Of a stretch of 64,000 nt of DNA, positions 56,175-64,000 are shown one piece after another. The translations under genes and the position numbers were made by a program. The DNA comes from Methanothrix thermoacetophila PT. GTDB lineage: Archaea > Halobacteriota > Methanosarcinia > Methanotrichales > Methanotrichaceae. The notes below the pieces were generated by a model. That model saw only the letters and a program-made list of their open reading frames with translations. It had not been told where the DNA came from and did no database searches. The stretch's first letter is position 1; the number at the start of each line of letters is the position of its first letter. The stretch lies in the NCBI RefSeq assembly GCF_000014945.1, contig NC_008553.1:1612001-1676000 (forward strand), given 5' to 3'.

Positions 56175-57963
56175 ATGGCACCAGACACATCGGTCCATCC
56201 CCGATCAGATCTGTTCTGTCTGCTGAAATCAACCCCTCCCTGACAAGCTTGCGGTTCTGTGGAAGCCAGTATTGGAGGAGCGCTCTCTGGATCATCTTCT
56301 CCCTGCCCCTGGGAACATGGACAGGCTTCATCGTGAACGGATCGAGTCCGGTATGATACATCGTCGTGGAGACCGTCATCGGCGTGGGCGTGAAGTCCTG
56401 GACCTGCTCAACTCTTATGCGATGATCGCGCATGTACTCGGCCAGCTCTATCATATCCCTCACAGTACAGCCTGGATGGCCCGACATGAGATACGGTAGC
56501 ACATACTCCTCCCTTCCAGATTTTCCTGCTGCACGACGGAAGCAATTCATGAACGCGTCCAGCACCTCCACAGGTGGCTTGTGCATGCATCTCGTCACGC
56601 TTTCAGAGATATGCTCAGGTGCGATCTTGAGATGGCCTGATACATGCTCGCGGCATAGCTCCTCCAGAAAGAGCTCCCCGTATTTTTCGTCTCTCACTAC
56701 AAGATCGTGGCGTATTCCAGAGCTGACGAAGACATGCCTGACGCCAGGTATCTCCTTTAGCCTTCGCAGCAGTTCAAGGTATCTTCTGTGGGATATCTCG
56801 ATATTATCGCACTCTGGCGTGCATATTCTTCCGCACCCTCCCCGCTCCCACAGGGCACAAACCATGCCGTACATGTCGGCTGTCGGTCCCCCCACATCCT
56901 GTATCACCCCCCTGAATCCGGGCATCTCAACCAGCCTCCGCGCCTCCTTGAGGATCGATTCTATGCTCCTGGACTGCACAATGCGCCCCTGATGGTGTGT
57001 CAGCGCGCAAAAGCTGCAGGAGCCAAAGCAGCCACGGTGGCTTGTTATGGAGAACCTGACACTCTCCAGCGCTGGCACAGGTTTTCTGTACGACGGATGC
57101 TCTCTCCTGATGTACGGGAGCTCGTATATCCTGTCGAGCTCCTCTGTTTTTAGCGGTCTTGCAGGAGGATTCTGGACTATGACCGTCTTGGGGTGGGGCT
57201 GCACAACAGCTCTGCCCCTGAACGGGTCCTGCTCCATGTAGTGGAGCCTGAACGCCTCTGCGTACTTCCTCTTGTCCGAGGAGACCTCATCGAATGAAGG
57301 TATAACAGTGTACTCCTCGTGGCTGGAGCTCTTCCACTCCTTAACGCTCATCTTGAAGACCGTGCCCCTTACGTCCCTGATCTCGCCGATTGACTCTCCT
57401 CTCTCCAGCCTGGATGCTATTTCAACCACGGCCAGCTCTCCCATACCGAAGACGAGGAGATCTGCGGGGGCATCTGCAATTATGGATCTCCTCACAGAGT
57501 CAGACCAGTAATCGTAATGCGCAAACCTACGAAGGCTGGCCTCGATGCCGCCAAGCACTACGGGCCTTCCTGGAAATATCGAGTGGATCCTGTCAGCATA
57601 GACCAGAGTGGCTCGATCCGGCCTCCTGATCTCTCCTCCCGGGGAGTACACGTCGCCGCTCCTCCTCTTGAGATTTGGAGTGAAGGCGTTGACCATAGAG
57701 TCGACGTTTCCGGCTGTTACTCCGAAAAAGAGCCGAGGCTCGCCGAGGCGCTTGAAGTCCTCTGATCTCCTCCAGTCGGGCTGCGGGATGATTCCCACGG
57801 TGAATCCGGCATCCCACAGAACCCTTCCGATGAGCGCGGCTCCGAAAGATGGATGGTCCACATATGCATCGCCTGTGACCAAAATCACGTCGAGCTGATC
57901 TACACCAAGCTCCTTCATCTCTCTTCTGGAGATCGGCAGGTACTCTGGCTGCTCCGGCATCAC
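56164..57963 (-). CDS. YgiQ-family (UPF0313) radical SAM protein
   Basis: The 599 residues begin with the YgiQ N-terminal domain ([30 protein letters not shown] ... [19 protein letters not shown]). A radical SAM domain follows, whose cluster motif [20 protein letters not shown] supplies Cys-x3-Cys-x2-Cys near residue 320. Next come [29 protein letters not shown], and [17 protein letters not shown]. The end contains [24 protein letters not shown]. The substrate is unknown. A minus-strand TATA-like CTTTTTAAATC lies at about 57982-57992, 20-29 bases before the start. Immediately upstream is the 72-bp-periodic box array shared with the trp control region. Confidence 0.93.
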   Translation of the reverse strand: MMPEQPEYLPISRREMKELGVDQLDVILVTGDAYVDHPSFGAALIGRVLWDAGFTVGIIPQPDWRRSEDFKRLGEPRLFFGVTAGNVDSMVNAFTPNLKRRSGDVYSPGGEIRRPDRATLVYADRIHSIFPGRPVVLGGIEASLRRFAHYDYWSDSVRRSIIADAPADLLVFGMGELAVVEIASRLERGESIGEIRDVRGTVFKMSVKEWKSSSHEEYTVIPSFDEVSSDKRKYAEAFRLHYMEQDPFRGRAVVQPHPKTVIVQNPPARPLKTEELDRIYELPYIRREHPSYRKPVPALESVRFSITSHRGCFGSCSFCALTHHQGRIVQSRSIESILKEARRLVEMPGFRGVIQDVGGPTADMYGMVCALWERGGCGRICTPECDNIEISHRRYLELLRRLKEIPGVRHVFVSSGIRHDLVVRDEKYGELFLEELCREHVSGHLKIAPEHISESVTRCMHKPPVEVLDAFMNCFRRAAGKSGREEYVLPYLMSGHPGCTVRDMIELAEYMRDHRIRVEQVQDFTPTPMTVSTTMYHTGLDPFTMKPVHVPRGREKMIQRALLQYWLPQNRKLVREGLISADRTDLIGDGPMCLVPSNP

Positions 57964-58498
57964 ATACCAGAGTATCGGCCGGATTTAAAAAGCTGGCTCA
58001 GAGGGTGTACTCATGCATTGAGCTCAACCCATTGACATTGATCAGACAATCGACATTCTGTGTGCGGGCTCGGAGGGTGTACTCATACATTGAGCTCAAC
58101 CCACCTGAAATGATAGAGATTTCCTCCTTCCACGTTGGTAGGCGGGTCATGTACTCGAATCATTGAGGTTGACAGCAGGTGACCTCGCAGGATTTGCGAT
58201 CTCTTGTGAGAGTGAATCGGAACCCTGAAGTCCCATTCAGCGATTCGAGCCTATCATCCGATCCCACGACCACACTTTCTTTCGACGATCTCTGCCAGAA
58301 CACAACATCACCTGAGACATCTCCACATATTTTGATCATCGGACCTGTCCGGATACTAAGGCCAGAGATTTGGGCTTACTGCTTTTCGATGTCTGAGAAT
58401 GCTTGATCTTGTTCGGACACGTCCGATCATTCCTACACAAATCTTATATACGATGTACTAATTTAGTCATCAAAGTACATTAATCTACAAAGGTGATC
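57964..58498. promoter_or_regulatory. ygiQ-trp divergent control region with periodic boxes
   Basis: There is no gene in 535 bases, but several signals. (1) Three TGTACT boxes start at 58006, 58078 and 58150, exactly 72 bp apart. The first two sit in 37-bp near-identical repeats (57995-58031 and 58067-58103) containing TTGAGCTCAA; the third is degenerate. (2) Two dyads CGGAC-NN-GTCCG lie at 58340-58351 and 58414-58425, 74 bp apart. (3) The core trp promoter with an inverted TGTACT/AGTACA pair downstream of its TATA box. TGTACA-like TRP boxes are the sites of TrpY in Methanothermobacter, so a similar repressor is plausible. Confidence 0.6.
58443..58479 (+). promoter_or_regulatory. trp operon promoter and operator
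   Basis: TATA box CTTATATAC at 58443-58451, then TGTACT (58454-58459) and AGTACA (58474-58479) as an inverted pair with 14 bases between. The second box covers the expected transcription start near 58475, so a bound dimer would block initiation. Confidence 0.65.
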
Positions 58499-59527
58499 AT
58501 GTTGAACTATCTGGCGAGGCTGATTGAGGGGCAGAATCTCACCATAGAGGAGGCAGAATCTCTCCTGGGCGCGTTCTTCGATGGCGCTACCGATGCGCAG
58601 ATCGCCTCAGCTCTTACCGCTCTGAGGATGAAGGGTGAGACTGCTGAGGAGCTCGCAGGTATGGCAAAGAGGATGCGTGAGTCCGCGATCCGAATACGCC
58701 CCAGGGTCTCCGGAACGCTGGTCGATACATGCGGGACTGGTGGGGACAGCACAAACACGATAAATGTGAGCACAGCAGCCGCGATAGTTGCAGCAGCGTG
58801 CGGCGTGCCAGTCGCGAAGCACGGGAACTACGCTGTGAGCTCACGATGCGGAAGCGCCAACGTCCTCGAGGCTCTGGGTGTCAACATCTCCTGCCCTCCT
58901 GAGAGGGTGGAGAGCATCATAGAGTCTGTCGGGATCGGGTTCATGCTCGCCCCGCTCTTTCATCCGGCGATGAAGCGCGTAGCGCATATCAGAAAGGAGA
59001 TGGGGATCAGGACCGTGTTCAACGTTCTTGGGCCGCTCACAAATCCGGCAGGTGCTGAGGCTCAGGTCGTGGGGGTGTACTCACCAGCACTCTGTGAGAA
59101 GATCGCAAATGTTCTGAACCTTCTCGGAACTAAACGGGCGATGGTTGTGCACGGCAGCGGTCTTGACGAGATATCAAACACAGGCAGCACCTTCGTCTCC
59201 GAGCTGTGCGATGGGGTGGTGAGAAACTACGTTGTGGATCCCCGGGATCTTGGGTATCCGCTCGCAGATCTGAATGAGATCGCTGGAGGGACTCCTGATG
59301 AGAACGCGGAGCGTCTCGTGAGGATATTGAAGGGCGAGAAGAGCAGGGCGAGGGAGCTGGTGGCGATGAACGCAGGCGCAGCAGTGTACGTCTCGGGAAT
59401 CGCATCCAGCCTGAGAGAGGGGTGCGCGATCGCAGAGGGCGCCATAAGCTCCGGTAGCGCTCTGGAGACCCTGAAGACCCTGGTCGAGGAGAACGGGGAT
59501 CCTGGAAGGCTCAGGAGATTCCTGTGA
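58499..59527 (+). CDS. trpD: Anthranilate phosphoribosyltransferase
   Basis: Transfers phosphoribose from PRPP to anthranilate, step 2 of tryptophan synthesis. Motifs: LIEGQNLTIEEAESLLGAFFDGATDAQIA, DTCGTGGDSTNTINVSTAAAIVAAACGVPVAKHGNYAVSS (PRPP and anthranilate site), and RTVFNVLGPLTNPAGAEAQVVGVYSP. VVHGSGLDEISNTG and NAGAAVYVSG lie in the C-terminal domain. About 342 residues, standard. AGGTGATC lies directly before ATG 58499. TTG at 58502 or GTG at 58493 are alternative starts given the tight spacing. It is first in the trpDFEGC operon. Confidence 0.95.
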   Translation: MLNYLARLIEGQNLTIEEAESLLGAFFDGATDAQIASALTALRMKGETAEELAGMAKRMRESAIRIRPRVSGTLVDTCGTGGDSTNTINVSTAAAIVAAACGVPVAKHGNYAVSSRCGSANVLEALGVNISCPPERVESIIESVGIGFMLAPLFHPAMKRVAHIRKEMGIRTVFNVLGPLTNPAGAEAQVVGVYSPALCEKIANVLNLLGTKRAMVVHGSGLDEISNTGSTFVSELCDGVVRNYVVDPRDLGYPLADLNEIAGGTPDENAERLVRILKGEKSRARELVAMNAGAAVYVSGIASSLREGCAIAEGAISSGSALETLKTLVEENGDPGRLRRFL

Positions 59528-59558
59528 TCCATGCAAAACAACTTCCCGGTGATATCCA

Positions 59559-60185
59559 ATGACCAGGGTCAAGATCTGCGGTCTGATGGATGAATACGAG
59601 CTCGAGTGCGCGCTGAAAGCAGGCGCGGACGCTCTTGGATTCGTAGTGGAGATAGAGCGCTCTAGGCATCGCCTCTCTCTGGATGAGGCAAGAAACCTGA
59701 TCGGAATGGTCCCGCCGTTCACCACAAGCGTCGCCGTTGTGGAGCCGGCTGGTGTGGATGATGCGGTCCGGCTCGCAGACTATCTTCAGAGCGACGCGCT
59801 TCAGATCCACGGGGATCTCTCTCCTGAGGAGATAGAAGAGATCAAAAGACGCGTTCCACAGAGGATCATTGTCGCAGTGCCTCCCGGATCTGATAGGGCT
59901 GTTGAGGTGAGCAGGATCGCCGATGCTGTTCTCGTCGACACACCAGTCTCTGGAGGCCTTGGAGGATCCGGAAGGACGCACGACTGGTCTGTGACAGCCA
60001 GGATGAGATCGACGCTCCACGCTCCGCTGATACTCGCAGGTGGTCTGCGTCCAGAGAATGTCATGGATGCGATCAATGTGGTGAAACCGTATGCTGTCGA
60101 TGTCTCCAGCGGCGTAGAGACGAATGGAAGGAAGGATCCGGTGAAGGCCGAGGAGTTCGTGAGGAGGGTGAGATCCTGCCAGTGA
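59559..60185 (+). CDS. trpF: Phosphoribosylanthranilate isomerase
   Basis: A TIM barrel carrying out the Amadori rearrangement of PRA to CdRP. It shows the expected VKICGLMDEYELECALKAGADALGFVVEIERSRHRL (catalytic Cys in KICG), FTTSVAVVEPAGVDDAV, DALQIHGDLSPEEI, ADAVLVDTPVSGGLGGSGRTHDW with the catalytic Asp, PLILAGGLRPENVMDAI, and AVDVSSGVETNGRKDPVKAEEFVRRV. At 208 residues it is typical. It follows trpD by 31 bases and overlaps trpE by 4 bases. It is a stand-alone protein, not fused to TrpC. Confidence 0.95.
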   Translation: MTRVKICGLMDEYELECALKAGADALGFVVEIERSRHRLSLDEARNLIGMVPPFTTSVAVVEPAGVDDAVRLADYLQSDALQIHGDLSPEEIEEIKRRVPQRIIVAVPPGSDRAVEVSRIADAVLVDTPVSGGLGGSGRTHDWSVTARMRSTLHAPLILAGGLRPENVMDAINVVKPYAVDVSSGVETNGRKDPVKAEEFVRRVRSCQ

Positions 60186-61618
60186 CATATCCAGTCCTAA
60201 TAGACGTCACAGACAAGATCAGCGTGGATGCGCCGCTATCGCTCTACCTCTCCCTGAGAGGTAGACGCTATCCATACCTCCTGGAGTCTGTGGAGAAATC
60301 GGGCCAGAGGGCCAGGTTCTCGTTCGTCGGCGCAGACCCCTCAGCGGTTGTGAGATTGAAGAACCGGGAGATAGAGGTAGAGGTATTCAACGGCGGGGAG
60401 GAGTTCCTGAGCCGGAGGCTCTCGCGGTGCGCGGAGATCGAGGAGTTCAGCCACGGAATAAAAGGAAGGCTGCTTCCGGAGTTCGATATGTTTGACGCCC
60501 TCAGAGCCGCGATACCATGCCCGAGATCCGATGAGAGGAACTTCTTCGGCAGACAGATCTTCCTTGGAGGCGGCATCGGGTACATCGCATATGATATGGT
60601 CAAGGAACGGCTCGGAAAGGTCTCGACCTCAGAAACTCCTGATGCACAGTTCGCAATAGTCGAGAGCACATTCATCTTCGATCACCTCATGAGACGGGTC
60701 TACTTCGCTGTAGTCCCGATGCTCCCCGGGGCGAAGACAGATCTGATCGAGAGGGTCGAGGGCGTGGACGATTACCCTGAAAACTCCGAGCTCCGCGGGA
60801 GGGTCGTGCGATGCGGAGATCCTGAGGAGTACATGGAGGCTGTCGTTGCTGCAAAGAGGCACATAATCGATGGAGACATATTCCAGGTGGTGCTCGCCAG
60901 ATCCACAGACGTAGAATGCAGTGATACCATAGCGCTCTACAGAAACCTCCGGAGGATCAATCCTAGCCCGTATACATACCTCTTCGAGTTCGGGGGTCTC
61001 TCAATAGTGGGCGCATCTCCTGAGACGCTCTTCAACACCTACGCCGGAATACTCAAAGTCAATCCGATTGCTGGGACTTGTCCGCGGGGGAGAACCCCTG
61101 AGGAGGATGAGGCCCTGGCCAGGGCGATGCTGAACGACGAGAAGGAGAGGGCCGAGCATGTGATGCTCGTGGATCTCGGAAGGAACGACGTGAGGAGCGT
61201 CTGCAGGGCGGGAAGTGTGAAGGTCGAGGACTTCATGTCGGTTCTGAGATACTCTCACGTCCAGCACATAGAGACCACGGTCTCGGGCGTGCTGAGGGAG
61301 GAGTGCGATCAGTTCGATGCCGCACGCGCGATCTTTCCCGCAGGAACTCTGTCAGGCGCGCCGAAGATGAGAGCGATGGAGATCATCGATGAGCTCGAGA
61401 AAGAGCCCAGGGGGATATACGGAGGAGGCATAGGATACTTCTCAGCTGATGGTAGTGCGGACTTCGCGATAGCGATCAGGAGTATCATTCTGAAGGATAA
61501 TATCGCAAGGGTGCAGGCTGGAGCTGGAATAGTTGCGGACTCTGACCCTGAGAGGGAGCTGGCCGAGACCGAGAGGAAGATGGGCGCGATGAAGCGTGCT
61601 CTGGGGGTGATCGATTGA
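60182..61618 (+). CDS. trpE: Anthranilate synthase component I
   Basis: Converts chorismate to anthranilate with ammonia from TrpG. The N-terminal RRYPYLLESVEKSG contains the LLES motif that forms the tryptophan feedback site, so the enzyme should be inhibited by tryptophan. The catalytic part shows GDIFQVVLARSTDVE, NPSPYTYLFEFGGLSIVGASPETL, NPIAGTCPRGRTPEEDEALA, ERAEHVMLVDLGRNDVRSVCR, and HIETTVSGVLRE. PAGTLSGAPKMRAMEIIDELE and QAGAGIVADSDPE close the domain. The length of 478 is normal. The start is GTG inside the trpF stop (GTGA overlap). The product acts with the next gene. Confidence 0.96.
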   Translation: MTYPVLIDVTDKISVDAPLSLYLSLRGRRYPYLLESVEKSGQRARFSFVGADPSAVVRLKNREIEVEVFNGGEEFLSRRLSRCAEIEEFSHGIKGRLLPEFDMFDALRAAIPCPRSDERNFFGRQIFLGGGIGYIAYDMVKERLGKVSTSETPDAQFAIVESTFIFDHLMRRVYFAVVPMLPGAKTDLIERVEGVDDYPENSELRGRVVRCGDPEEYMEAVVAAKRHIIDGDIFQVVLARSTDVECSDTIALYRNLRRINPSPYTYLFEFGGLSIVGASPETLFNTYAGILKVNPIAGTCPRGRTPEEDEALARAMLNDEKERAEHVMLVDLGRNDVRSVCRAGSVKVEDFMSVLRYSHVQHIETTVSGVLREECDQFDAARAIFPAGTLSGAPKMRAMEIIDELEKEPRGIYGGGIGYFSADGSADFAIAIRSIILKDNIARVQAGAGIVADSDPERELAETERKMGAMKRALGVID

Positions 61619-62262
61619 ACCGAACAATACTATTCATAGATAATCAGGACTCCTTCGTATGGAATCTGGTGGATTATGTATCGCAGCTCCACCCTGATAC
61701 GCTGGTCGTCCCAAACCGAATATCTCTGAGGGAGGTTCGAGATATAAACCCGGCAGGCATCGTGATATCTCCTGGCCCGGGGCATCCGGCGAACCCCAGG
61801 GATATAGGGAGCTGCATCGAGATAATAAGATCGTTCGGCAGAGCGGGCGTGCCGATACTTGGCATCTGTTTAGGCCATCAGGCGATCAACATCGCGTTTG
61901 GAGGGAGCATCACCCACACGAATCCTTTACATGGGAAGGTATCTAAAATAATGCATGATGGTCTGGGCGTGTTCAGGGGCATCGAGTCCCCGCTGATCGG
62001 AGGGAGGTATCATTCTCTCGCGGTGAAGACACTGGCGCCTGATCTCCTGATATCTGCGATGAGCGATGATGGCGTGGTGATGGGAATAAGACACAGGGAC
62101 CTGAGCATAGAGGGTCTCCAGTTCCATCCGGAGTCTGTTCTCACGCCATGCGGTATGAAGATCGTATCGAACTGGGTGGAGATGGTTGAGGATGCATCCT
62201 CTCATAGAGGGAATACTGAGCGCTACAGAGCTGCGGATGGCCGGAGCGAAACAGTCGTTTGA
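61615..62262 (+). CDS. trpG: Anthranilate synthase component II (glutamine amidotransferase)
   Basis: A class I glutaminase for TrpE: DNQDSFVWNLVDYVSQ, GIVISPGPGHPANP, ILGICLGHQAINIAFGG with the nucleophile Cys, GRYHSLAVKTL, and GLQFHPESVLTPCG with the His-Glu pair. The start is TTG in a TTGA overlap with trpE, so the two subunits are coupled. The last 25 or so residues (ASSHRGNTERYRAADGRSETVV) lie beyond the usual family end and overlap trpC by about 70 bases. This is an unusually long overlap and may reflect read-through of an earlier stop. Confidence 0.95.
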   Translation: MNRTILFIDNQDSFVWNLVDYVSQLHPDTLVVPNRISLREVRDINPAGIVISPGPGHPANPRDIGSCIEIIRSFGRAGVPILGICLGHQAINIAFGGSITHTNPLHGKVSKIMHDGLGVFRGIESPLIGGRYHSLAVKTLAPDLLISAMSDDGVVMGIRHRDLSIEGLQFHPESVLTPCGMKIVSNWVEMVEDASSHRGNTERYRAADGRSETVV

Positions 62263-62938
62263 TCACCTGAAATCCAGAGATCTCGTGGGCTCCGCGATCT
62301 CGGCGAGGCGCAGAGGCCTGATACCGGTGATAGCCGAGATAAAGCCGCGGGCGATATCCAGGCCATTGAGGGCAGGCGAGGCCGGGGAGATAGCGAGATT
62401 TTATGAGAGCAGGGGCGCCTGCGGCATCTCCGTTCTCACAGAGCCCACATACTTCCTCGGCTCGATCTCATCTCTGGAGGAGGCGAGGAGATCGACATCC
62501 CTGCCGGTTCTCAGAAAGGACTTCATCATTAACAGAAAACAGATTCGCGAAGCCCGGGCGGATCTAGTGCTCCTGATCGTATCAATAGCAGATATCGAGG
62601 ATCTCATAGAGGATGTCAGGGCGGCTGGAATGGAGCCTCTTGTCGAGGTTCACGATGAGCATGAGCTTGATAGAGCCGCAAATGCTGGCGCCACGATAGT
62701 TGGAATAAACAACAGGGATCTCATAACTCTGGAGGTGGATCTGGGAAGGTTCGAGGCTCTCGGTCCGATCGCAAGAGATATCGGTCTGTTCACAGTCGCC
62801 GAGAGTGGAGTTAGCTCGCGAGAGGAGGCGCTGAGAATGATGAATGCAGGCGCTGATGCGTTACTCATCGGGAACTCGATAATGAAAAACCCCGCGCTGC
62901 TGGGAGAGATAACTGGGGTGGATATCAAGGCCACGTAG
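62192..62938 (+). CDS. trpC: Indole-3-glycerol-phosphate synthase
   Basis: A TIM barrel closing the indole ring of CdRP. Motifs: IPVIAEIKPRAISRPLRAG (first catalytic Lys, in a slightly altered form of the usual IAEIKxxSPS), FYESRGACGISVLTEPTYFLGS, PVLRKDFIINRKQIREARADLVLLIV with the catalytic Lys, MEPLVEVHDEHELDRA, TIVGINNRDL, VAESGVSSREEALRM, and ADALLIGNSIM. About 248 residues. ATG 62192 is taken; TTG 62186 would add two residues. It is the last trp gene here. trpB and trpA are not in the window. Confidence 0.95.
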   Translation: MHPLIEGILSATELRMAGAKQSFDHLKSRDLVGSAISARRRGLIPVIAEIKPRAISRPLRAGEAGEIARFYESRGACGISVLTEPTYFLGSISSLEEARRSTSLPVLRKDFIINRKQIREARADLVLLIVSIADIEDLIEDVRAAGMEPLVEVHDEHELDRAANAGATIVGINNRDLITLEVDLGRFEALGPIARDIGLFTVAESGVSSREEALRMMNAGADALLIGNSIMKNPALLGEITGVDIKAT

Positions 62939-63046
62939 GGTTAAGATGTCATGTCTGGCGCATCCCCGTGGTCTGGTGAGCCTGGAAGAAGCTATTGCCG
63001 CCGTGTGGAGCGCCTCAAGTTCCAGATGTGACCTTACGACCAAGTG

Positions 63047-63052
63047 TTTTTT
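63047..63052 (+). terminator. T6 tract after trpC
   Basis: GTGTTTTTTCCC, 109 bases after the trpC stop and before the next promoter, is a likely terminator of the trp operon. A 57-codon frame spans this stretch (62947-63120) but lacks a ribosome site and has no known relative. Confidence 0.45.
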
Positions 63053-63095
63053 CCCGGCGGAGCGTTTCTGCGAAATCCACGCACCAGCCAAAGGG

Positions 63096-63103
63096 TTTTT
63101 AAG
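63096..63103 (+). promoter_or_regulatory. TATA box of the NDH-2-like gene
   Basis: TTTTTAAG, 26-33 bases before the ATG at 63129, indicates a leaderless or nearly leaderless message. Confidence 0.55.
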
Positions 63104-63128
63104 CGCAGCTGGAGCGTAGTGAGAGGCC

Positions 63129-64000
63129 ATGCGGAGCTCCCCCAGACTTGTGATAGTTGGTGGTGGGATAGCTGGAGCGGAGCTCATCAGGCTGCTCTCA
63201 AATACAGAGATCGAGATATCGCTCATAGAGCCAAAACATCAGATCGAGTGCCAGGCTCTCTACCCCGACTACCTCGCAGGCCTGGTCGGCATCGATGATA
63301 TGATCGCCCCGCTGGACGATTTCTGCGAGCGCTCCGGCGCCCTACACATCAGCGAGCGCGCGCTTGAGCTCGATGATGGTGTGGTGGTATGTCAGAGGTC
63401 GCGGGTTGAATACGATATTCTCGTGATAGCTGTGGGGGCGGAACAGAACTTTTACGGTGTGAAGGGCTCGGAGAATGCGTTTTCCGTGAACACATTCGAG
63501 GGGACGCTCCACGCCCGGGAGTTCATAGAGCGCGAGAGCCCGGACAGGATAATGGTCGTCGGTTCCGGCCTCACAGGCGTCGAGGTCGCATCGGTGCTCG
63601 CCGACTCGCTGGAGTCGAACATATACATAGTGGAGATGCAGGGCCGAATACTCCCGCAGTTCCCTGAGAGGATCTCCAGGCTGGTGGAAAGGATTCTCTT
63701 TGAAAGAGGGGTGAGCATACTCACATCCACTCAGGTCTCTGAGATACAGCGGGACAGCATAACCTTCGCGGATGGTACAACACTTGACTGCGATATGACC
63801 ATATGGACGACAGGCATAAAGCCCACGCAGTTCGCTGAGAACCTCAGGTTTCCTAAGAAGCGTGGATGGCTTCTGACAGACCCGTATCTGCGCGTTCAGG
63901 ACGATATCTTCGCGATCGGTGACTGCGCCTGGATCGAGATCGATCAGAAGCTTGCGACAAAGACAGGAATAGAGGCTGAGAGGCAGGCGAAGCACATGGC
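63129..64000 (+). CDS. NDH-2-like FAD-dependent pyridine nucleotide oxidoreductase (3' end outside window)
   Basis: Open to the window edge, with 290 complete codons. The start RLVIVGGGIAGAELIRLL is the FAD-binding GxGxxG motif. It is followed by ECQALYPDYLAGLVG, YDILVIAVGAEQNF, a second dinucleotide motif MVVGSGLTGVEVASVLAD for NAD(P)H, TIWTTGIKPTQF, and the FAD-contacting IFAIGDCAWIEID. This is the two-dinucleotide-binding-domain flavoprotein family that includes type II NADH dehydrogenases, sulfide:quinone reductases and coenzyme A disulfide reductases. The first 40 residues lack the active Cys of the disulfide reductases. Its electron acceptor in a methanogen is not known. Confidence 0.85.
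   Translation, partial: MRSSPRLVIVGGGIAGAELIRLLSNTEIEISLIEPKHQIECQALYPDYLAGLVGIDDMIAPLDDFCERSGALHISERALELDDGVVVCQRSRVEYDILVIAVGAEQNFYGVKGSENAFSVNTFEGTLHAREFIERESPDRIMVVGSGLTGVEVASVLADSLESNIYIVEMQGRILPQFPERISRLVERILFERGVSILTSTQVSEIQRDSITFADGTTLDCDMTIWTTGIKPTQFAENLRFPKKRGWLLTDPYLRVQDDIFAIGDCAWIEIDQKLATKTGIEAERQAKHM

Noticed and set aside
62947-63120. 57-codon frame after trpC beginning MSCLAHPRGLVSLEE
   Set aside because: No ribosome site, runs through a T6 tract and the next gene's TATA box, and resembles nothing known.

Overview
The window is archaeal and reads as a methanogen of the Methanothrix/Methanosaeta type. The genus is my inference. What the sequence shows is archaeal 16S, 23S and 5S rRNA, a BHB-intron tRNA, archaeal PheST, an AglB oligosaccharyltransferase, an AksA-type homocitrate synthase (coenzyme B pathway), TATA-box promoters, and starts matching the 16S tail (GGATCACCTCCT). 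Base composition is moderately GC-rich, except for one strikingly AT-rich insertion sequence present twice.

Layout. 1-1.5 kb: the end of a PAS sensor histidine kinase and a cyclophilin-like protein. 1.8-6.9 kb, minus strand: one rRNA operon (16S, tRNA-Ala, 23S, intron-containing tRNA-Cys, 5S) with its promoter and 16S/23S processing stems. 7-10 kb: pheS-pheT. 10.3-15.8 kb: an ArfB-like creatininase-family enzyme, aglB, a cis-prenyltransferase homologue missing its catalytic motif, and a DUF92 membrane protein (lipid-linked glycosylation and prenol-phosphate theme). 15.8-17.7 kb: aroE and tyrA. 17.7-22.5 kb: a GH15 glycosidase, adk, feoA, hisF and hisH. 22.7-28.4 kb: an archaeal glutamate-synthase-like protein, purC, a beta-helix surface protein and a purH whose IMP cyclohydrolase half is degenerate.

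28.4-48.2 kb is the most unusual part: an exact tandem triplication. A 6,016-bp block X is present three times and separated by two copies of an 869-bp insertion sequence (X-IS-X-IS-X, period 6,885 bp). X carries a UPF0235 protein, a TOPRIM protein, a small unknown protein, a small-multidrug-export membrane protein, a SAM methyltransferase, a multi-TM sensor histidine kinase, and a 42-aa zinc ribbon too short for ordinary ORF calling. The only difference I saw between copies is one base, giving Cys/Arg/Cys at residue 22 of the export protein. The right breakpoint cuts a 33-aa ORF that is intact only in the last copy, directly upstream of aksA.

48.3-58 kb: aksA, an NEMF/Rqc2-type ribosome quality control factor, a short exported protein, an arginine decarboxylase SpeA, a ClpP-fold membrane serine protease and a YgiQ radical SAM protein. 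58-63 kb: a 535-bp control region with three TGTACT boxes at exact 72-bp spacing plus more dyads, then trpDFEGC without trpBA. The window ends inside an NDH-2-like flavoprotein.

A dispersed element of about 120 bp (ends GCTCTT...AAGAGC, internal hairpin) occurs in four diverged forms, ten instances once the triplication is counted. It is not explained by any gene.
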